A stretch of 64,000 bases of DNA from Ashinkailepas kermadecensis. Its lineage: Eukaryota; Arthropoda; Thecostraca; Neolepadidae. The stretch is taken from contig JAOTOM010001518.1 in the NCBI GenBank assembly GCA_034440615.1, positions 1 through 64,000 on the forward strand, read 5' to 3'. The translations under genes were made by a program, and so were the position numbers. Every line of letters starts with the position of its first letter. Positions within the stretch are counted from its first letter, which is position 1. Of the stretch, positions 42,630-54,750 are shown piece by piece. The notes below the pieces were generated by a model, which was given only the letters and a program-made list of their open reading frames with translations, had not been told where the DNA came from and ran no database searches.

Positions 42630-43370
42630 TGTGCCGTTCTGGGCGGTTGGGGGAGGGTACATGTAGGGCGGTCGCACCACCCCCGTGTTTCCGGATCCCT
42701 GCCGGCTGTCTTCTGTGCGTACAGATGATATTTGTAGTCGCTCCTCGCGGACCTGCGAGACTGAGCGGCACAGATCACCCGATGCGTGAATACTTCAGAG
42801 ATGTCGCCGAACTGCATGTTATTCACCACCAGGGTGGGCGTATAGGCCGTTCAGAGCATACTCCCGTCCCGTCCCCTCCCAAAAGAACACGATGGGACAA
42901 CACGACCGGTGATGTTATTAGCTCATTAGACCAATGTTTTAGCGACACCTTTGTTTCGGAGGGAACAAAGGTACAAATGAAAGATGGCAAATGCCCTCCG
43001 TAGAATGAAGGCAGAAAGCATAAGTATGACGATGAAGAAGTACGAATGTTTTCAACTCCATCTTAATAGATGTCCACTTGCCATCCAAAAGTGTTATTCT
43101 GCATGGCCAATTTTGCAAGGTACTTAACTTGAATTAAAGGATCCAAATTACTGGGGAACGTGCGTAGAAAAGCGGAGAGGTGCAGCAGCCCAATCCTTCC
43201 ACCCATGGTGATGAGAACATCAATGCTATCCCCCCCCCCATCTGTCCTGGTATCTCTGAAGGAAAAGATGAGTAAAACAGCCTAGGAATGTGCTCACAAA
43301 AATATATAATAATGCGCCTAAATCCCAGAATGAATTATACTTGCAGCCCAACTAATTGGTACAATTTCAT
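42630..43370. other. no gene recognised
   Basis: An open frame 42,572-43,003 (plus) has no recognised domain. Sequence from 43,010 is AT-rich and unremarkable. Confidence 0.4.
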
Positions 43371-43373
43371 TAT

Positions 43374-44033
43374 TTAAGTGCATCCCTCCATATCTAAGCA
43401 ATTGCTCCCGGGTTGAGTCATGTCGACTCGATATTGCCCTTGGGGTTCGCGAACGAGCGAATCCCAGTGCGACTTTAATTCATCATCATTAACATTATTG
43501 AGCTCTCTCAATAATTTCATGAGCACTCCGCCTCTGCCCATAGGTGGAAAGTTTGGGATTAGCGGGCTTTGGATCTCCTGCTCCGAGTAAAGTTCAATGC
43601 TAGGCCTGTGAACAGCTGTCATCCGAGTACACCTGTGATCCCGGCAAGTCTGAGGGCCTGCAGCTGGCCGCCGCAGGACACCTGTGATCCCGGCAGGTCT
43701 GAGGGCCTGCAGCTGGCCGCTGCAGGACACCTGTGATCCCGGCAGGTCTGGGGAGAGGCCTCCACTAGTGCAGCCGGCCGCTGCAGGACACCCGTGATCC
43801 CGGAAGGTCTGGGGAGAGGCCTCCACTAGTGCAGCCGGCCGCTGCAGGACACCTGCGATCCCGGCAGGTCTGGGGAGAAGTATCCACCAGTGCAGCCGGC
43901 CGCTGCAGGACACCTGTGATCCCGGCAGGTCTGGGGAGAGGTCCGCACCAGTGCAGCCGCCGCCGAAGGACACCTGTGCGGCGTAGTCACTGCATGACGT
44001 GCAGGTTTTGCCCACGACCGGTGAAGTGTTCAC
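43374..44033 (-). CDS. ORF through a minisatellite, possible exon ends at both sides
   Basis: A 219-codon minus-strand open frame has three parts. The start (44,033-43,970) reads MNTSPVVGKTCTSCSDYAAQ, preceded by a possible acceptor TGGGGCACAG. The middle is entirely the ~61-bp repeat. The end (43,620-43,374) reads IELYSEQEIQSPLIPNFPPM, GRGGVLMKLLRELNNVNDDE and LKSHWDSLVREPQGQY, then a stop. The end segment is non-repetitive and protein-like, but I recognise no family. The unit's CACAG|GTGTCC may be a donor, so the true exons may be the two ends with the repeat in the intron. Confidence 0.3.
   Translation of the reverse strand: MNTSPVVGKTCTSCSDYAAQVSFGGGCTGADLSPDLPGSQVSCSGRLHWWILLPRPAGIAGVLQRPAALVEASPQTFRDHGCPAAAGCTSGGLSPDLPGSQVSCSGQLQALRPAGITGVLRRPAAGPQTCRDHRCTRMTAVHRPSIELYSEQEIQSPLIPNFPPMGRGGVLMKLLRELNNVNDDELKSHWDSLVREPQGQYRVDMTQPGSNCLDMEGCT
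43630..43980. repeat. minisatellite, ~6 units of ~45-62 bp
   Basis: Unit: CGCTGCAGGACACCTGTGAT, CCCGGCAGGTCTGGGGAGAG, GCCTCCACTAGTGCAGCCGGC. The two left-most units lack the GGGAGAGGCCTCC part and are shorter. On the minus strand each unit contains GATCACAG|GTGTCCTGC, matching the possible exon end CGCACAG|GTGTCCT at about 43,976. Confidence 0.9.
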
Positions 44034-44109
44034 GTTGCCATCAAACTGCTGTGCCCCAGTTACTGTACCAGACTGGGCGTCGGGATTGAATCACGGGTGT
44101 TCGGCGGTC

Positions 44110-44200
44110 GACCACGCCTATGACTTAGTACAGCGCAGTACACTACAGTGTGTAGTGCGCTGCAGTGTACACTGCGCACTGTACTGTACACGGAGCAAGC
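44110..44200. other. imperfect palindrome of GTACACT/GCGC words
   Basis: TACAGCGCAGTACACTACAG and GTGTAGTGCGCTGCAGTGTA, then CACTGCGCACTGTACTGTA, give several overlapping inverted repeats. No gene association seen. Confidence 0.6.
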
Positions 44201-44209
44201 AGCCATGAC

Positions 44210-47010
44210 GAATCAGAGCAATACTCGCGCGAACAATTGGTGGTGTGGCTGTGCCTCTATCTCCACTCACTTGTATTTTCACGGTGGATTATATTATCAG
44301 GCGTATCAGGCGTATCGCATTTAATTATATGAACATTGTGATTTCAATTATCTATGTCGTAGATTAACACCGTACTAACTATTGAACGCCGGATAAAATA
44401 GTTTAAACCGTTTACTTGCTTAACCCTGTGTTTCTGCGGTCGTTGACCATGACCCATATTTGTGCTGTGAAGCCTCCTCGCGGTTTGACGCTGCAGTGTG
44501 TGCTGCCTTAAATAGGTATGTATGTTGCTGGATAAAACTTGGGATACTGTAACCTTTAGTCACATCTCACATGCTTCACAAAGTCGAGGTACGGTCCTAC
44601 CTATTCATCATGGCTGGTTATTCCGGTTAGATTGGAGTTTGCTCCCTCCCCCACCCTGATTTGGTACCATGCTAATGGCACTTCCCTTATTCCATCTGAA
44701 AATATGTCTTGAAAATAAGGACTTGGATCCCCCAGGCCTCGTGAAAGATCTCCAGCCCTGCTATTAATGTACCGAATTGTGATACATCATTAATCCGTTC
44801 CAGGAAACCGATTTTCGATACGTCAAATGAACAGTGGACAAATCGCACAATGGCCTAAATGCTTTTATTTTCGAAATGTGCTTGCAACTTGGAAATTTCT
44901 GAATCTATCTTGACTCGACCGCAAAGCTCACACTTACGACACCGATATACATTTTTTCTGGAAAGCACAGCACCAAAATAAGAGTAATATTGACACACAT
45001 CACAATGCAGGCGTTCACCAGCAAGGTGGTGGAGCGCTGTTATGGTACGCTAGTCACCATGACCAAATTGAGAGAAAAGGTACTCGAAGACGAAAAAGAT
45101 TACAACATCTCATTCAGTCGCTAGTGCCATCCATATCGTATAAACGCGATGGCCTACGCAGTGCGCGCCGTCATCGGAAAACGCCGCTGCGAACAATGTG
45201 ATGCGCGCCGAGAGCTCGGCTGGAATAATTTTGAAGACTAAGAATTTTGACTGCATGCCGAGGAAAAAGAACTTTTAGTGCACAGAACAATTAGCAAGCA
45301 CTAAACGCAAAATCTAAGAGGTCATATGAAACAGCAATCAATGCAATGAGAAGACTACGCACTGAACAAACACATGGCACGATACGATGCACCAGTTTCG
45401 ATGTTTAAAGTATCGCGGCTATCCCTTTTCTCAGATGACCCATCATATTTCAATTGTGTTTTTTTTGTTGCAAATTATTCAGTGCAACACATGGTTTTAT
45501 TGAATTATATAATGCATACCAATTGCTATCACATCTCACGTCAAAATAGCCATTACATCATAGAGCACATGTGAATCACATTACTGACTACGAGATCTTG
45601 CTGGCTCCGTTACTCACGTATCTTTCGAGTCACATCTGTTTCCTTCTGTTTACATCAGGCTTTTTTTTTATCAGATACCTATTGCATACACTGGGTGAGA
45701 CACGAAAAACGTCCAAGCTTATATATGCAAGAGGCACTATTCAATGACACATGGTCAAAAGCTCAACCACACCATTGGTGTCGCTTTGGCAAATTGGTTG
45801 CGGAACTGACCTTATTGATGGCCAATGCTGCCCAGAGAACCACGTGTGCCTAATGTACCACCGCAGGCCAAATAGTTAAGCTTTGACCCGATTGGGGGAG
45901 GGGGGGACAAAGCTATGATTGGGGGTCTGTAGCCCCTTTGCGCATTCAAACAGACACCCCTGTACCACACATATGCATATTCACTATCTGACAAACAGAG
46001 CCCCGGCTAAAAAAAAAACAGAACAAACAAACAAACAGAGCCCCGGGAACAAACAAAGCTCCGGTTCGGGAGCCAATCCGAGAGCGTATTTAACCAAATA
46101 GATTAGGTGCATCAAAGCTCTGCGGGTATCTGGATTTCTTAACCACCAGAAAATGTGGAAAGAATAGAACTAATCATCGAATTGAATTAATCGGATATTT
46201 CCAACGAACCACAATACGAAGCATTCCATCCACACGCCAAATATGGCACAAGACTACCACGTGGCAGCAATTAGCAAAACGTAAGAGGCCTAGCAAAAAC
46301 CGGAGAATCGTACGAAGTGTAGCGAATGCGTCGAGTGCGCAAGAGGGGAGTACACTAACGTTGGCGTTTTAGCATTCTGACTAGTAAACTTACGGGTTAG
46401 CAGTCTGTCCTCGATAAGTCTAGATTCCAATTGTGAACAGCCACTCCCCAAGGACCCTATATATGCCACAGCTCAAATAATCCGAATAGGAAATTGGACA
46501 TTTGTTTCCACATTTAAAGATAGGCTAACAGGGCAGATGTTAACAAAGGCTGGGTTGCAAACTAACAATTTTATAAGCAACATTGTCATTTTAAGTCTCT
46601 CGACCTAAGAGGCAGCACTCGTGTCGATCACATTGTTTTCGATCACCATATTGTTGCGGGCGCTTATCCTGTGTTCCGTAACTTTTCCCGAATTTGCCGT
46701 CTATAAAGGCATTATGCCATTCAATCTTCCCATATATTGTGCCTTTCGAATACCTCAGGTACATGTATGTAGGTAGCACCAACACAGCATGTTATCCGTG
46801 AGGAGAATTACTCGCACCAGTCTTCATTGAGCACATTCCTACCCTACCACATCATGCTAACGTACCAGTTAGCATCGGATACCTTACATAAGTAATGTGG
46901 TTACAATGCTTACAAGGCGAGAAGCCCTTAAATGACGACAATGCGTAATGCGAAGGACAAATGGCTCCAGTTGTAAGCATCAGCAGAGTCAGTTGTGTAC
47001 CCCACGGAAC
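44210..47010. other. no gene recognised; dispersed repeat at 44,640-44,760
   Basis: 44,640-44,760 is related to 7,430-7,670. A 40-codon open frame at 45,005 (MQAFTSKVVERCYGTLVTMT) is too short to call. The remainder shows no domain, tRNA or convincing exon. Confidence 0.45.
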
Positions 47011-47014
47011 TCAC

Positions 47015-47138
47015 CTTCAGCGATGCAGTGCCGACTGACCTCCCCTCCCGTGGGCGTCCCAACATAACCTTGGGTCACGAGGTCACACGTCCTGACCAAT
47101 GAAGGCCTCCCCCGGGTGACGTCATCGCACTCCGCCAT
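47015..47138 (-). CDS. candidate first coding exon, unidentified gene
   Basis: Minus-strand ATG in an excellent context (TGCGATGGCG) opens 41 codons: MAECDDVTRGRPSLVRTCDL, VTQGYVGTPTGGEVSRHCIA, E. It ends at a perfect donor GAAG|GTGAGT at 47,014. CG-rich composition contrasts with AT-rich surroundings, as for a promoter-proximal exon. A TGACGTCA (CRE-type) palindrome lies inside it at 47,117-47,124. No downstream exon was found to 44 kb, so this may be a non-coding or orphan exon. Confidence 0.4.
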
Positions 47139-47144
47139 CGCAAC

Positions 47145-48200
47145 CTAAATAACCCTAAAATAATAGCCTGGATGGAGGAATCATCTGCGCCACAACTGTC
47201 CTCATCGCATGGTGCGCAGGCAAGCTGCGACAATCATAACAATACGATACCTGGAATATGACATAAGTCATGATTAAATGCATCCCCTTTTGTCAATAAC
47301 ACTAGTTATTTACAGCTGCCACTGCGTCATGAAAACCTGGAGACAAATTCAGCTTAAGTCGCCAATGAATGATGCTATGAATGAATGCTCTTTAACGTGA
47401 TACATTAGTAAACCTAGCTTTAGCCTCATGGATATCCATCGATGTAGGCTTCACGTGACCTAACATATCTACGAATAGAGTTTGTGCTATCGAACATCCA
47501 TATGTTTAGGTTTTCTGCCACCCAACATTAGCAGAACTAGGCCTTGCGTTCAGGTTAGGTTTTATTATCTTAAATTGGCATAGGTTTCACATCCTCCAAC
47601 ATCCTTAGGTGGAAATTTTACTTCATCCAATATTCATGGATGTAGGTGTTATAACATTAAACATAGTTCGTAAAAATGGTAAAGACCTCATCAGTTAAAT
47701 GAGGTTGTTGTAGACAAGATCACACGTCTGCCAAGACGGCCCACGGTCAGCCCATACAAGCGACCGATCAAAAACGCCTAAAACGTGACATATCATGCAT
47801 CTTGATGGACAGAATACAATGGTAGGCAACAATGCTTGGCGCATGCAGTCGCTTAAAATCCAAAGCGAAATATCCAAGTACCACCATACAATCCCACAAA
47901 TGTACCAAACAAGGTATGCAGTATATCAGCGTCAAAACAGTTCAGGATCAGTGACCCACGCATTATATCTTGGTGTGACTACCATTGCTCAATCCGCTCT
48001 GCCACTTGGCGCGATCGACCGATCACCTGGCGGTTGCTTATTTTTCATTTTCGTGGGGCGACACCCGTCGCTTTTTTCCACATTTGTTTGCTACTGGGGT
48101 GACACCCGTCCCCCCATGTGATTTTTCGTCGATGTACTTTTGTTTTCTGTTGTTCTGTGTGTACGTCGTATTTATTTAAATTACATTATGTAGGGCATTT
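47145..48200. other. no gene recognised
   Basis: Contains short TTAGGTT words at 47,460-47,640 in loosely repeated phrases (ATC.ATG.ATGTAGGTTT, CACCTAACAT). Otherwise unremarkable. Confidence 0.4.
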
Positions 48201-48204
48201 CCCC

Positions 48205-49145
48205 ACAATGGGAAAAAACGCAAGAAGGACACTGACCCCTGCTCGCCAACGGACTCTGAATCGGAATTTCCTCCAATGACCACACCCGACGACCATCGTA
48301 CGAACACGAACTTGGACCCTAATGCTCCCTCGATTGATGCAAGCGTTGATGATCCGCGCTGGACCCGCGCCCCTCGATGATGCCATGGAAGCCCTTTGTG
48401 CCTCGCCGACCCCTGCTCGTTCCAAGACCACGACCCCTTCCCACGATCAGGACCAAACTATCACGCTCCATGCCGCTGGCCCATGCCCGAACCGGACCAC
48501 GTCTCACAACCTGCCTCAATCCAACCCACCGAACCCTATCTCGACAGTGCTGGCTCGTGCGTAGTCGTCAGGCCTGTCGAGGAATCCGTTTCCTTCCGCC
48601 GTATCAACATTTTCTGGCCGACTAAACAACTCCTTACCATCTGCTCCTTAGTCAATCCCGATATTGCGGCCCCAGCCAATGGAACCCTAGTCATCAAAAC
48701 CCAAACCCGAGCCCAGACCAAAGCCGTCCTCCGTACCACCACATTCTGTGGTAAATCCGTCACAATTACTCTACATTCCAATCGCAACACCACCAAGGGC
48801 ACCATCTTCGCGCCGGAGCTCCGCTTCATGTCTGAGGAGGACATTCAGGCGGAGCTCAGGCTGGAGGGGGGACCCACGTCCACCGCATCACATCCTTCAA
48901 AGACGGCCAGAAACGTGATACGAGTATCATAGTCCGTACCTTCAACTCTACCACTCTTCCAAAGACCCTCCTCGCTGGCTGCCTTCAATACCAAGCACGC
49001 GTGTTTATTCCAAATCCTCTTCGCTGTTTTAATTGTCAGCGGTTCGGCAATGACAGCAAAGCATGCCGCCAACATGCCCGATGCCCCAAGTGCGGCGAAC
49101 CACCCCATCCCGAATCCATCTGCTCCAAACCAGCCCACTGTCTGA
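48205..49145 (+). pseudogene. non-LTR retrotransposon ORF1 (gag-like) with CCHC zinc knuckles
   Basis: From 48,208 the reading KKRKKDTDPCSPTDSESEFP leads into the region 48,560-48,870 with INIFWPTKQLLTIC, GTLVIKTQTRAQTKAVLRTT and IFAPELRFMSEEDIQAELR. It ends in RCFNCQRFGNDSKAC and CPKCGEPPHPESICSKPAHC. This is the RNA-binding ORF1 of Jockey/I-type LINEs. The first knuckle has Asn for the usual His; the second is intact. Frames change at A and G runs (about 48,213 and 48,868). No RT follows, so the copy is cut off right after the knuckles. Confidence 0.8.
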
Positions 49146-50900
49146 TGTCATAATTAGTGGACGAGAGTGCTAGATTTATCGGTTATTTGGTCTGACCGCC
49201 CAGCCAGAGCCTGGTCAACTGTTTACGTCACGACAGGGGCGGATGACATAATTTTGATCGAAGAAAGGCTCACTTTTGGATTTGTGAGGGCGCCTGTATT
49301 GGTTGCCGGCTGTATTTGTCGCTTGTAGGGAGCGGGCTTTTGAGAAGCGTTCCCTCTACTTTTCTACAGCGTGCTTTGCCATCCCAATCTGCCTCCTCTC
49401 CCTCTCTGAATCAGTCCCTGCGTTGCGCACATAAAATTGACCGGGCAATGATTGGGCTGTCACAGTTAATTCCTTATCTGCATTTGACTAGGTTTTGACC
49501 AGAAAGTCCCATCCGGCCCATATTGGGTTTATGAGCTTAATGCGAATGAAATATCTGATGGCAAATCCCAGCGAGGGCCATCCTGGTGCCACACCATACA
49601 GACGGATTAAAATGAAACTTGATGTGCGCCAGATAAGGCCCTGAACCGGTTGTGCTACTGGCTAATTTTCCACAATCGGGGCTCGGTGAAAATGGTGGCT
49701 GGGTATATTCTACCAACTGTTCCTCATTAAACAGGCGTGATGCTAAACTTGGCAAAGGTTGAGAGACGTGTTTTTTTTTCCTTTTAGCAACACTCGTCAC
49801 TGGAAACAGACGAACATCATCTCTATTCTCACAAAGGGAATGAACAGAAGCATCCTGCGTGACGTCATACAATATTTTGGTTTCACGAACTCCGCCTATG
49901 AGTCTGGGACCTGTTTTAAGCAACCCTTGAGCCCTTGTATACGACCTTGAGTGAGCCTCATGGCATTTGGCGGCGGCGATCACATATCCCTCACGTTTTG
50001 ATTTGTGAGTACGGGACTGCTGGGCTGTCGTGATTTATCAGTAGGTACCTACCTATGTATTTAGTTATATTACCTACTGAGCATTTCTACAAGCCATGTT
50101 CCTCTCCCAGTTGGAATTATCGAACATTTTCCACTAAATCCAGGATTCCCAAAAAATCCAAGCCTGCTTACAGCCAGAGCACTGGCAAGCTTCGCATATG
50201 AATGGCATATGAATTAAGTGAACGATTTGCGTCTATTTGTAAAATCCCGAACAGAGCTTCGAAAAATCTCATCACTAGTTGCATAAATACCCATAGAGAC
50301 ATTTTTGTGCGACTCAGCCCAATCCATTGGCTTTGGAGAACATTAGGTAGGTAGGTAGGTGGGAGGTACCTACCTAGGGGAAGAGAGGTGGGGGTTCTAA
50401 ACACTTAGGACATCATGCAACAAATAGCTCTACTGCTGCTTCTGTATGGCTGAACCAGTAATTGTACTGTGGTTACTGAGCACAAAAATAAACAAGCTAT
50501 CCATATTCAAACAGTTTTTAAAAATGAAAATCCTCTGATCACTTGCAAAAAGCAACTTTAAAACAGACCATTATTTTGTAGTGGTGTGCTGTATTCCAAA
50601 CACAAAAATGTGGTTGTGCAGGATTACTTAACTGTAGCTGTTATGGTACCTACAAGTTATTAGTAGCTGCCAAAAAATACTGGTGTAATGGCAAAACATC
50701 AGAGGTTACTTCGGTAAATTTTTCTTAAACGGTGTTGGGAATTTTAGGATTTTTGGGGGGGAATACTATGTCTATGAACGTGATTCGGAAGATGCGATCA
50801 CTCGTTTTCTCCGTAAATGCTTACTTTTCAATTTGAACAATGATGTCAGTCACGTCGGTACGGTATGGTGACATAGGCATGGGACAGGCTTCGATTGGCT
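49146..50900. other. no gene recognised
   Basis: Open frames at 49,537-49,983 (minus) and elsewhere lack domains. 50,345-50,375 has several GTAGGTAGGT words. 50,790-50,835 is a member of the TTAGG-associated family (GCTTACTTTTCA phrase). Confidence 0.45.
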
Positions 50901-50922
50901 AACGCTACAAACGTTCACATAC

Positions 50923-51145
50923 CTTAATGAGATGGTCCCGGCTTTATCTAACCACAGATTAATAAAACACACAACTTGCCACAGTTCCAGGTGGGTTCCG
51001 TCGAGAAAAGTTCCTTTGTAGTCGCTTGTGACGAACCCACACCTCTTCTCCTTCCTTCTGGCGACACGAAACGTCTCGGTGCACTCCCACCGATGCCTAC
51101 TCTCCTGCAACCTGCAGGCCTTGGAACACTTAGAGCAGACAACTC
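50923..51145 (-). pseudogene. zinc-finger N-terminal exon of an ISXO2/Merlin-like transposase
   Basis: The minus-strand frame reads CSKCSKACRLQESRHRWECT, ETFRVARRKEKRCGFVTSDY, KGTFLDGTHLELWQVVCFIN and LWLDKAGTISLR, ending at a donor AAG|GTATGTG. A CxxC...C...C zinc ribbon followed by GTFF..(S/T)HL.LW....F...W is the layout I associate with ISXO2/IS1595-like (Merlin-related) transposases. No DDE catalytic part was found downstream, so this is a fragment. The assignment is from motif layout only. Confidence 0.45.
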
Positions 51146-51289
51146 CGGCAGGAAGAACTGCCGGAGTTATACTGATAAGAGTACAATCTACTCTTATCTA
51201 AACTAATATAAACTCATATATTTTAATTTAAAAACACAAGCGTAATGTTTATCGTGACGTACCGCGAAGTGATATTTAAAAGAGTGTGC

Positions 51290-54200
51290 TTCTGCTCGGT
51301 CTTGTCGTCTTCCCTCAGGACTTCCAACAAGCAGTATGATAATTAATAATTAAATAGGAAAACCTAACCTAACCTAACATAATACAATCTACTCTTATCT
51401 AAACTGATATAAACTTATATATTATAATTTCAAAACAAGCGTAATATTTATCGTGACGTCATCCGTACATCACGCCCGGAGGCCGTGCTCTGCTTAGTTT
51501 TTTTTTCTGCATTGCGGTTAAATAATGGTGGTGTCATCTATGTGGCAAAGAGGTGGAAATTAAGCATTTTCGCCATGAAAAAGTGTTGAATCAACTGCGT
51601 GAAGTGTTGAATGTCTGTTTAATCACGTCTGAGAAGTGCCAGGTGAGGGATGGATAAAATTATGCAACAAACAACAGCGGTGTGGCATATATGGCGCATT
51701 ATAGATATCGCTAAGATTAACTGAGACGTAAGCATTTACGGAGAAAATGAATGATCGCATCTTCCGAATCACGTGAATAAACAATATTCTGGGACAAAAA
51801 TCCGAGAATTCCAAAAACACCCTTTAAGACAGAAATACCATTACTTCCTTATGGTTTTCTTAACCTGGCTGCTCTCAGAAGCCTAAAATGGCACACACTG
51901 ACTGCTAGCTCAGTACCAGGGTGGGAATTAAGGCACTTCTTCAGATATTTCATATCTGAAAACATTTTTGCACTCTGGGTTCATACTGGATAGGATGGCT
52001 TCACATGTACTCCAACACAAATGTGGGAAAAGATATCAATAAAAACAAACAGAATGACGCCCACAAAAACGCTGGTTATTCCACTTACGGTTACCACTCA
52101 AAACAACCACTTTTCCTAGCAGTGAACAGCTGGAACACAGCTTCACTCGCTTCTCTCAATCTCAACCACTGGAAACATGAACGACAACTCGCGAACAGCG
52201 CTTGCAAGACTGCGCCTGCACACTGAGTACAATGTTTGGTAAATTTTTATTAAAAGGTGTTCTTGGAACTTTCAGATTTTTTTGCTGAACATGCTTATGA
52301 ACGTGATTCGGAAGATGCGATCATTCGTTTTCTCCGTAAATGCTTACGTCTCGGTTAATCTTAGCGATAATATCTATAATGCGCCATATATGCCACACCT
52401 CTGCTCTTTGTTGCATAATTTATCCATCCCTCACCTGCAGAGTGGGAAACTTACTTTCCGAGTTGGGAGTCGGAGCATACCGATTTCTTCCAGAGTACAT
52501 TTTCATGGACATTATTTTTTTTTATACATGGAATCTGTTTACCAGCAACCGACCGGAAAACCTAAATCAGTACCTACATAATATGCATAAGTAATATCAT
52601 TCTCATTTTTGTCAAATCAAATGCCACAACATACGAACAAAGAAGTGAACAATGGATGGCACCACCCGGCAGAGACCCGTAATTGGATGTGAGCAAAGCA
52701 AAGGATCGTCAAGGTCTTGTGTTTACTGTTGACTTGTGTGGACACTGTTAACCATGTGTTCAAAGTTGCTAATGGTTATGACGTCATATACAAAATACCT
52801 AGCATTGATTGGTTGACAGACAGATTTCAGAACAGAAAATGCTAACACAGCCAATTCTGATCGGTGGCCTCCGGGACTCCGGAGACGTCTCTTAAAACTG
52901 TCAAAGTTTCCCACTATAGGGTGGCAGAAACAGGTATTCCGAGACGGGGCTCCAGAGCCGGAGAACAGTGTTCTCAGTGCGCATGCGCATCATCTTGCAA
53001 GTTGCTGTTGGCACGTTGTTGTCGGCAATTTCGGTGGTTGAGATTGATTGAGCGTGTGAGGCTGTGATCCTGCTGTTGACTGCTACAAAAAGTGATTAGT
53101 TTGAGTGGTGACCGTAAGTGGAATAACCAGCATTTTTTTTTGGGTGTCATTCTGTGTTTGTTTTTATTGATATCTTTGTTCCCACATTTGTGTCTGAGTA
53201 CATGTGAAGCCCATCCTATCCAGTATGAACCCGGAGTGCAAAAATGTTTTCAGAGATAGAATCTCTTAAGAAGTGCCTTAATTCCCACCCTGCTCACCTG
53301 GCACTTCTCAGACGTGATTAAAGGGACATTGAACACTTCACTAAGTTGATTCAACACTTTTTCATGTCGAAAATGCTTAATTTCTGCCTCTTTGCCACAT
53401 AGATGACACACCACCACTCTTCAACCGCAACGCCGAAAAAACTAAACATACGGCATGGCTCAGAGAGCAGCCGGCTTCTGCTCGGTCTCGTCTTGCCTCA
53501 CGACTTCCAACAAATGGTGTGATAATTCATAATTAAATAGGAAAACCTAACCTAACCTAACCAAACCCAACCTAACCTAACAATACAATCTACTCTTATC
53601 TAAACTAATATAAACTCATATATTATAATTTAAAAACACAAGCGTAATATTTATCGTGACGCCATCCTTACACACGGCCTCGAGCCGTGCTCTGCTTAGT
53701 TTTTTTGGGCGTTCTGGTGGAGTAGTGTCGGCGCATCATCTATGTGGCAAAGAGGCGGAAATTAAGCATTTTCGACGTTAAAAAGTGTTGAATCAACTGC
53801 ATGAAGTGTTGAATGTCCCTTTAATCACATCTGAGAAGTGCCAGGTGAGGGATGGATAAATTATGCAACAAATAACAGAGGTGTGGCATATATGGCGCAT
53901 TACATATTATCGCTAAGATTAACTGAGACGTAAGCATTTACGGAGAAAACGAATGATCGCATCTTCCGAAAAAAATACCCAATGTTCTCTGGTTACTCCA
54001 ACCCTGGAGCTGCATCTCCAAAAACCTGCATTCACACCACCCATATAGTAGGAAAATTTGATAGTTTTAAGAGACGTCCTCTGGAGACCCAGAGACCACC
54101 GATCAGAATTGGCTGCATTAGTGTTTTTGTTAGAAAATATGTCTGTCAACCAATCGATGCAAGGTATTTTATATATGACATAATCATTAGCAACTTTGAA

Positions 54201-54750
54201 TACATTGTTCACAGTGTCATGCCACAAACACAAGACCCTGACTAATCCTTTGCATTGTGCACTGCTATTACATCTGACTGTGGCATGTGGTGGCAAAGTT
54301 GGGTTTGTATTACATAGGGAATTGGCTGCATAGGTATGTATGCACTCTGAGCTGAGGGTGAAGTGTTAATATTTTTGTTTGTTTTTCATATGGTTAGTCT
54401 TGTACTGAGACCAACAGTGAAAGGAAAGCACATTGCTCCTGTGAGTTATGAGCGACGAAACAGTGCTGATTATTACAAGTCGATTATTATTACTAGTCAC
54501 TGCTGGGCAGTGCCATCCATTGTTCACTTCTTTGTTCCTATGTTTTGACAATTTATTTGATGACAAATGAGAATGCATATTACATATGCATAGTATGTAG
54601 GTACTGATTACATAGGTTTTTCTGGTCGGTTACTGGTAAACAGATTCCATGCATAAAAAATATTGTCCATGAAGGAGTGTACTCCGGAAGAAGTTGGTAT
54701 GCACTCCGACTCCCAACCCGGAAAGTAAGTTTCCCCACTCTGCTCAGTAC
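51290..54750. repeat. cluster of fold-back (inverted and direct) repeats
   Basis: 52,435-52,600 is inverted relative to 54,590-54,745; 52,735-52,990 relative to 53,985-54,240; 53,290-53,480 relative to 53,685-53,860. All are centred near 53,590. In addition 51,640-51,830 is inverted relative to 52,265-52,440, and 51,290-51,660 is repeated directly at 53,465-53,860. Arms are diverged, not identical. Phrases include GGCATATATGGCGCATTA and GTGTTGAATCAACTGC. CCTAACCTAACC runs at 51,361 and 53,546. Short open frames here belong to the repeat. Confidence 0.82.
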
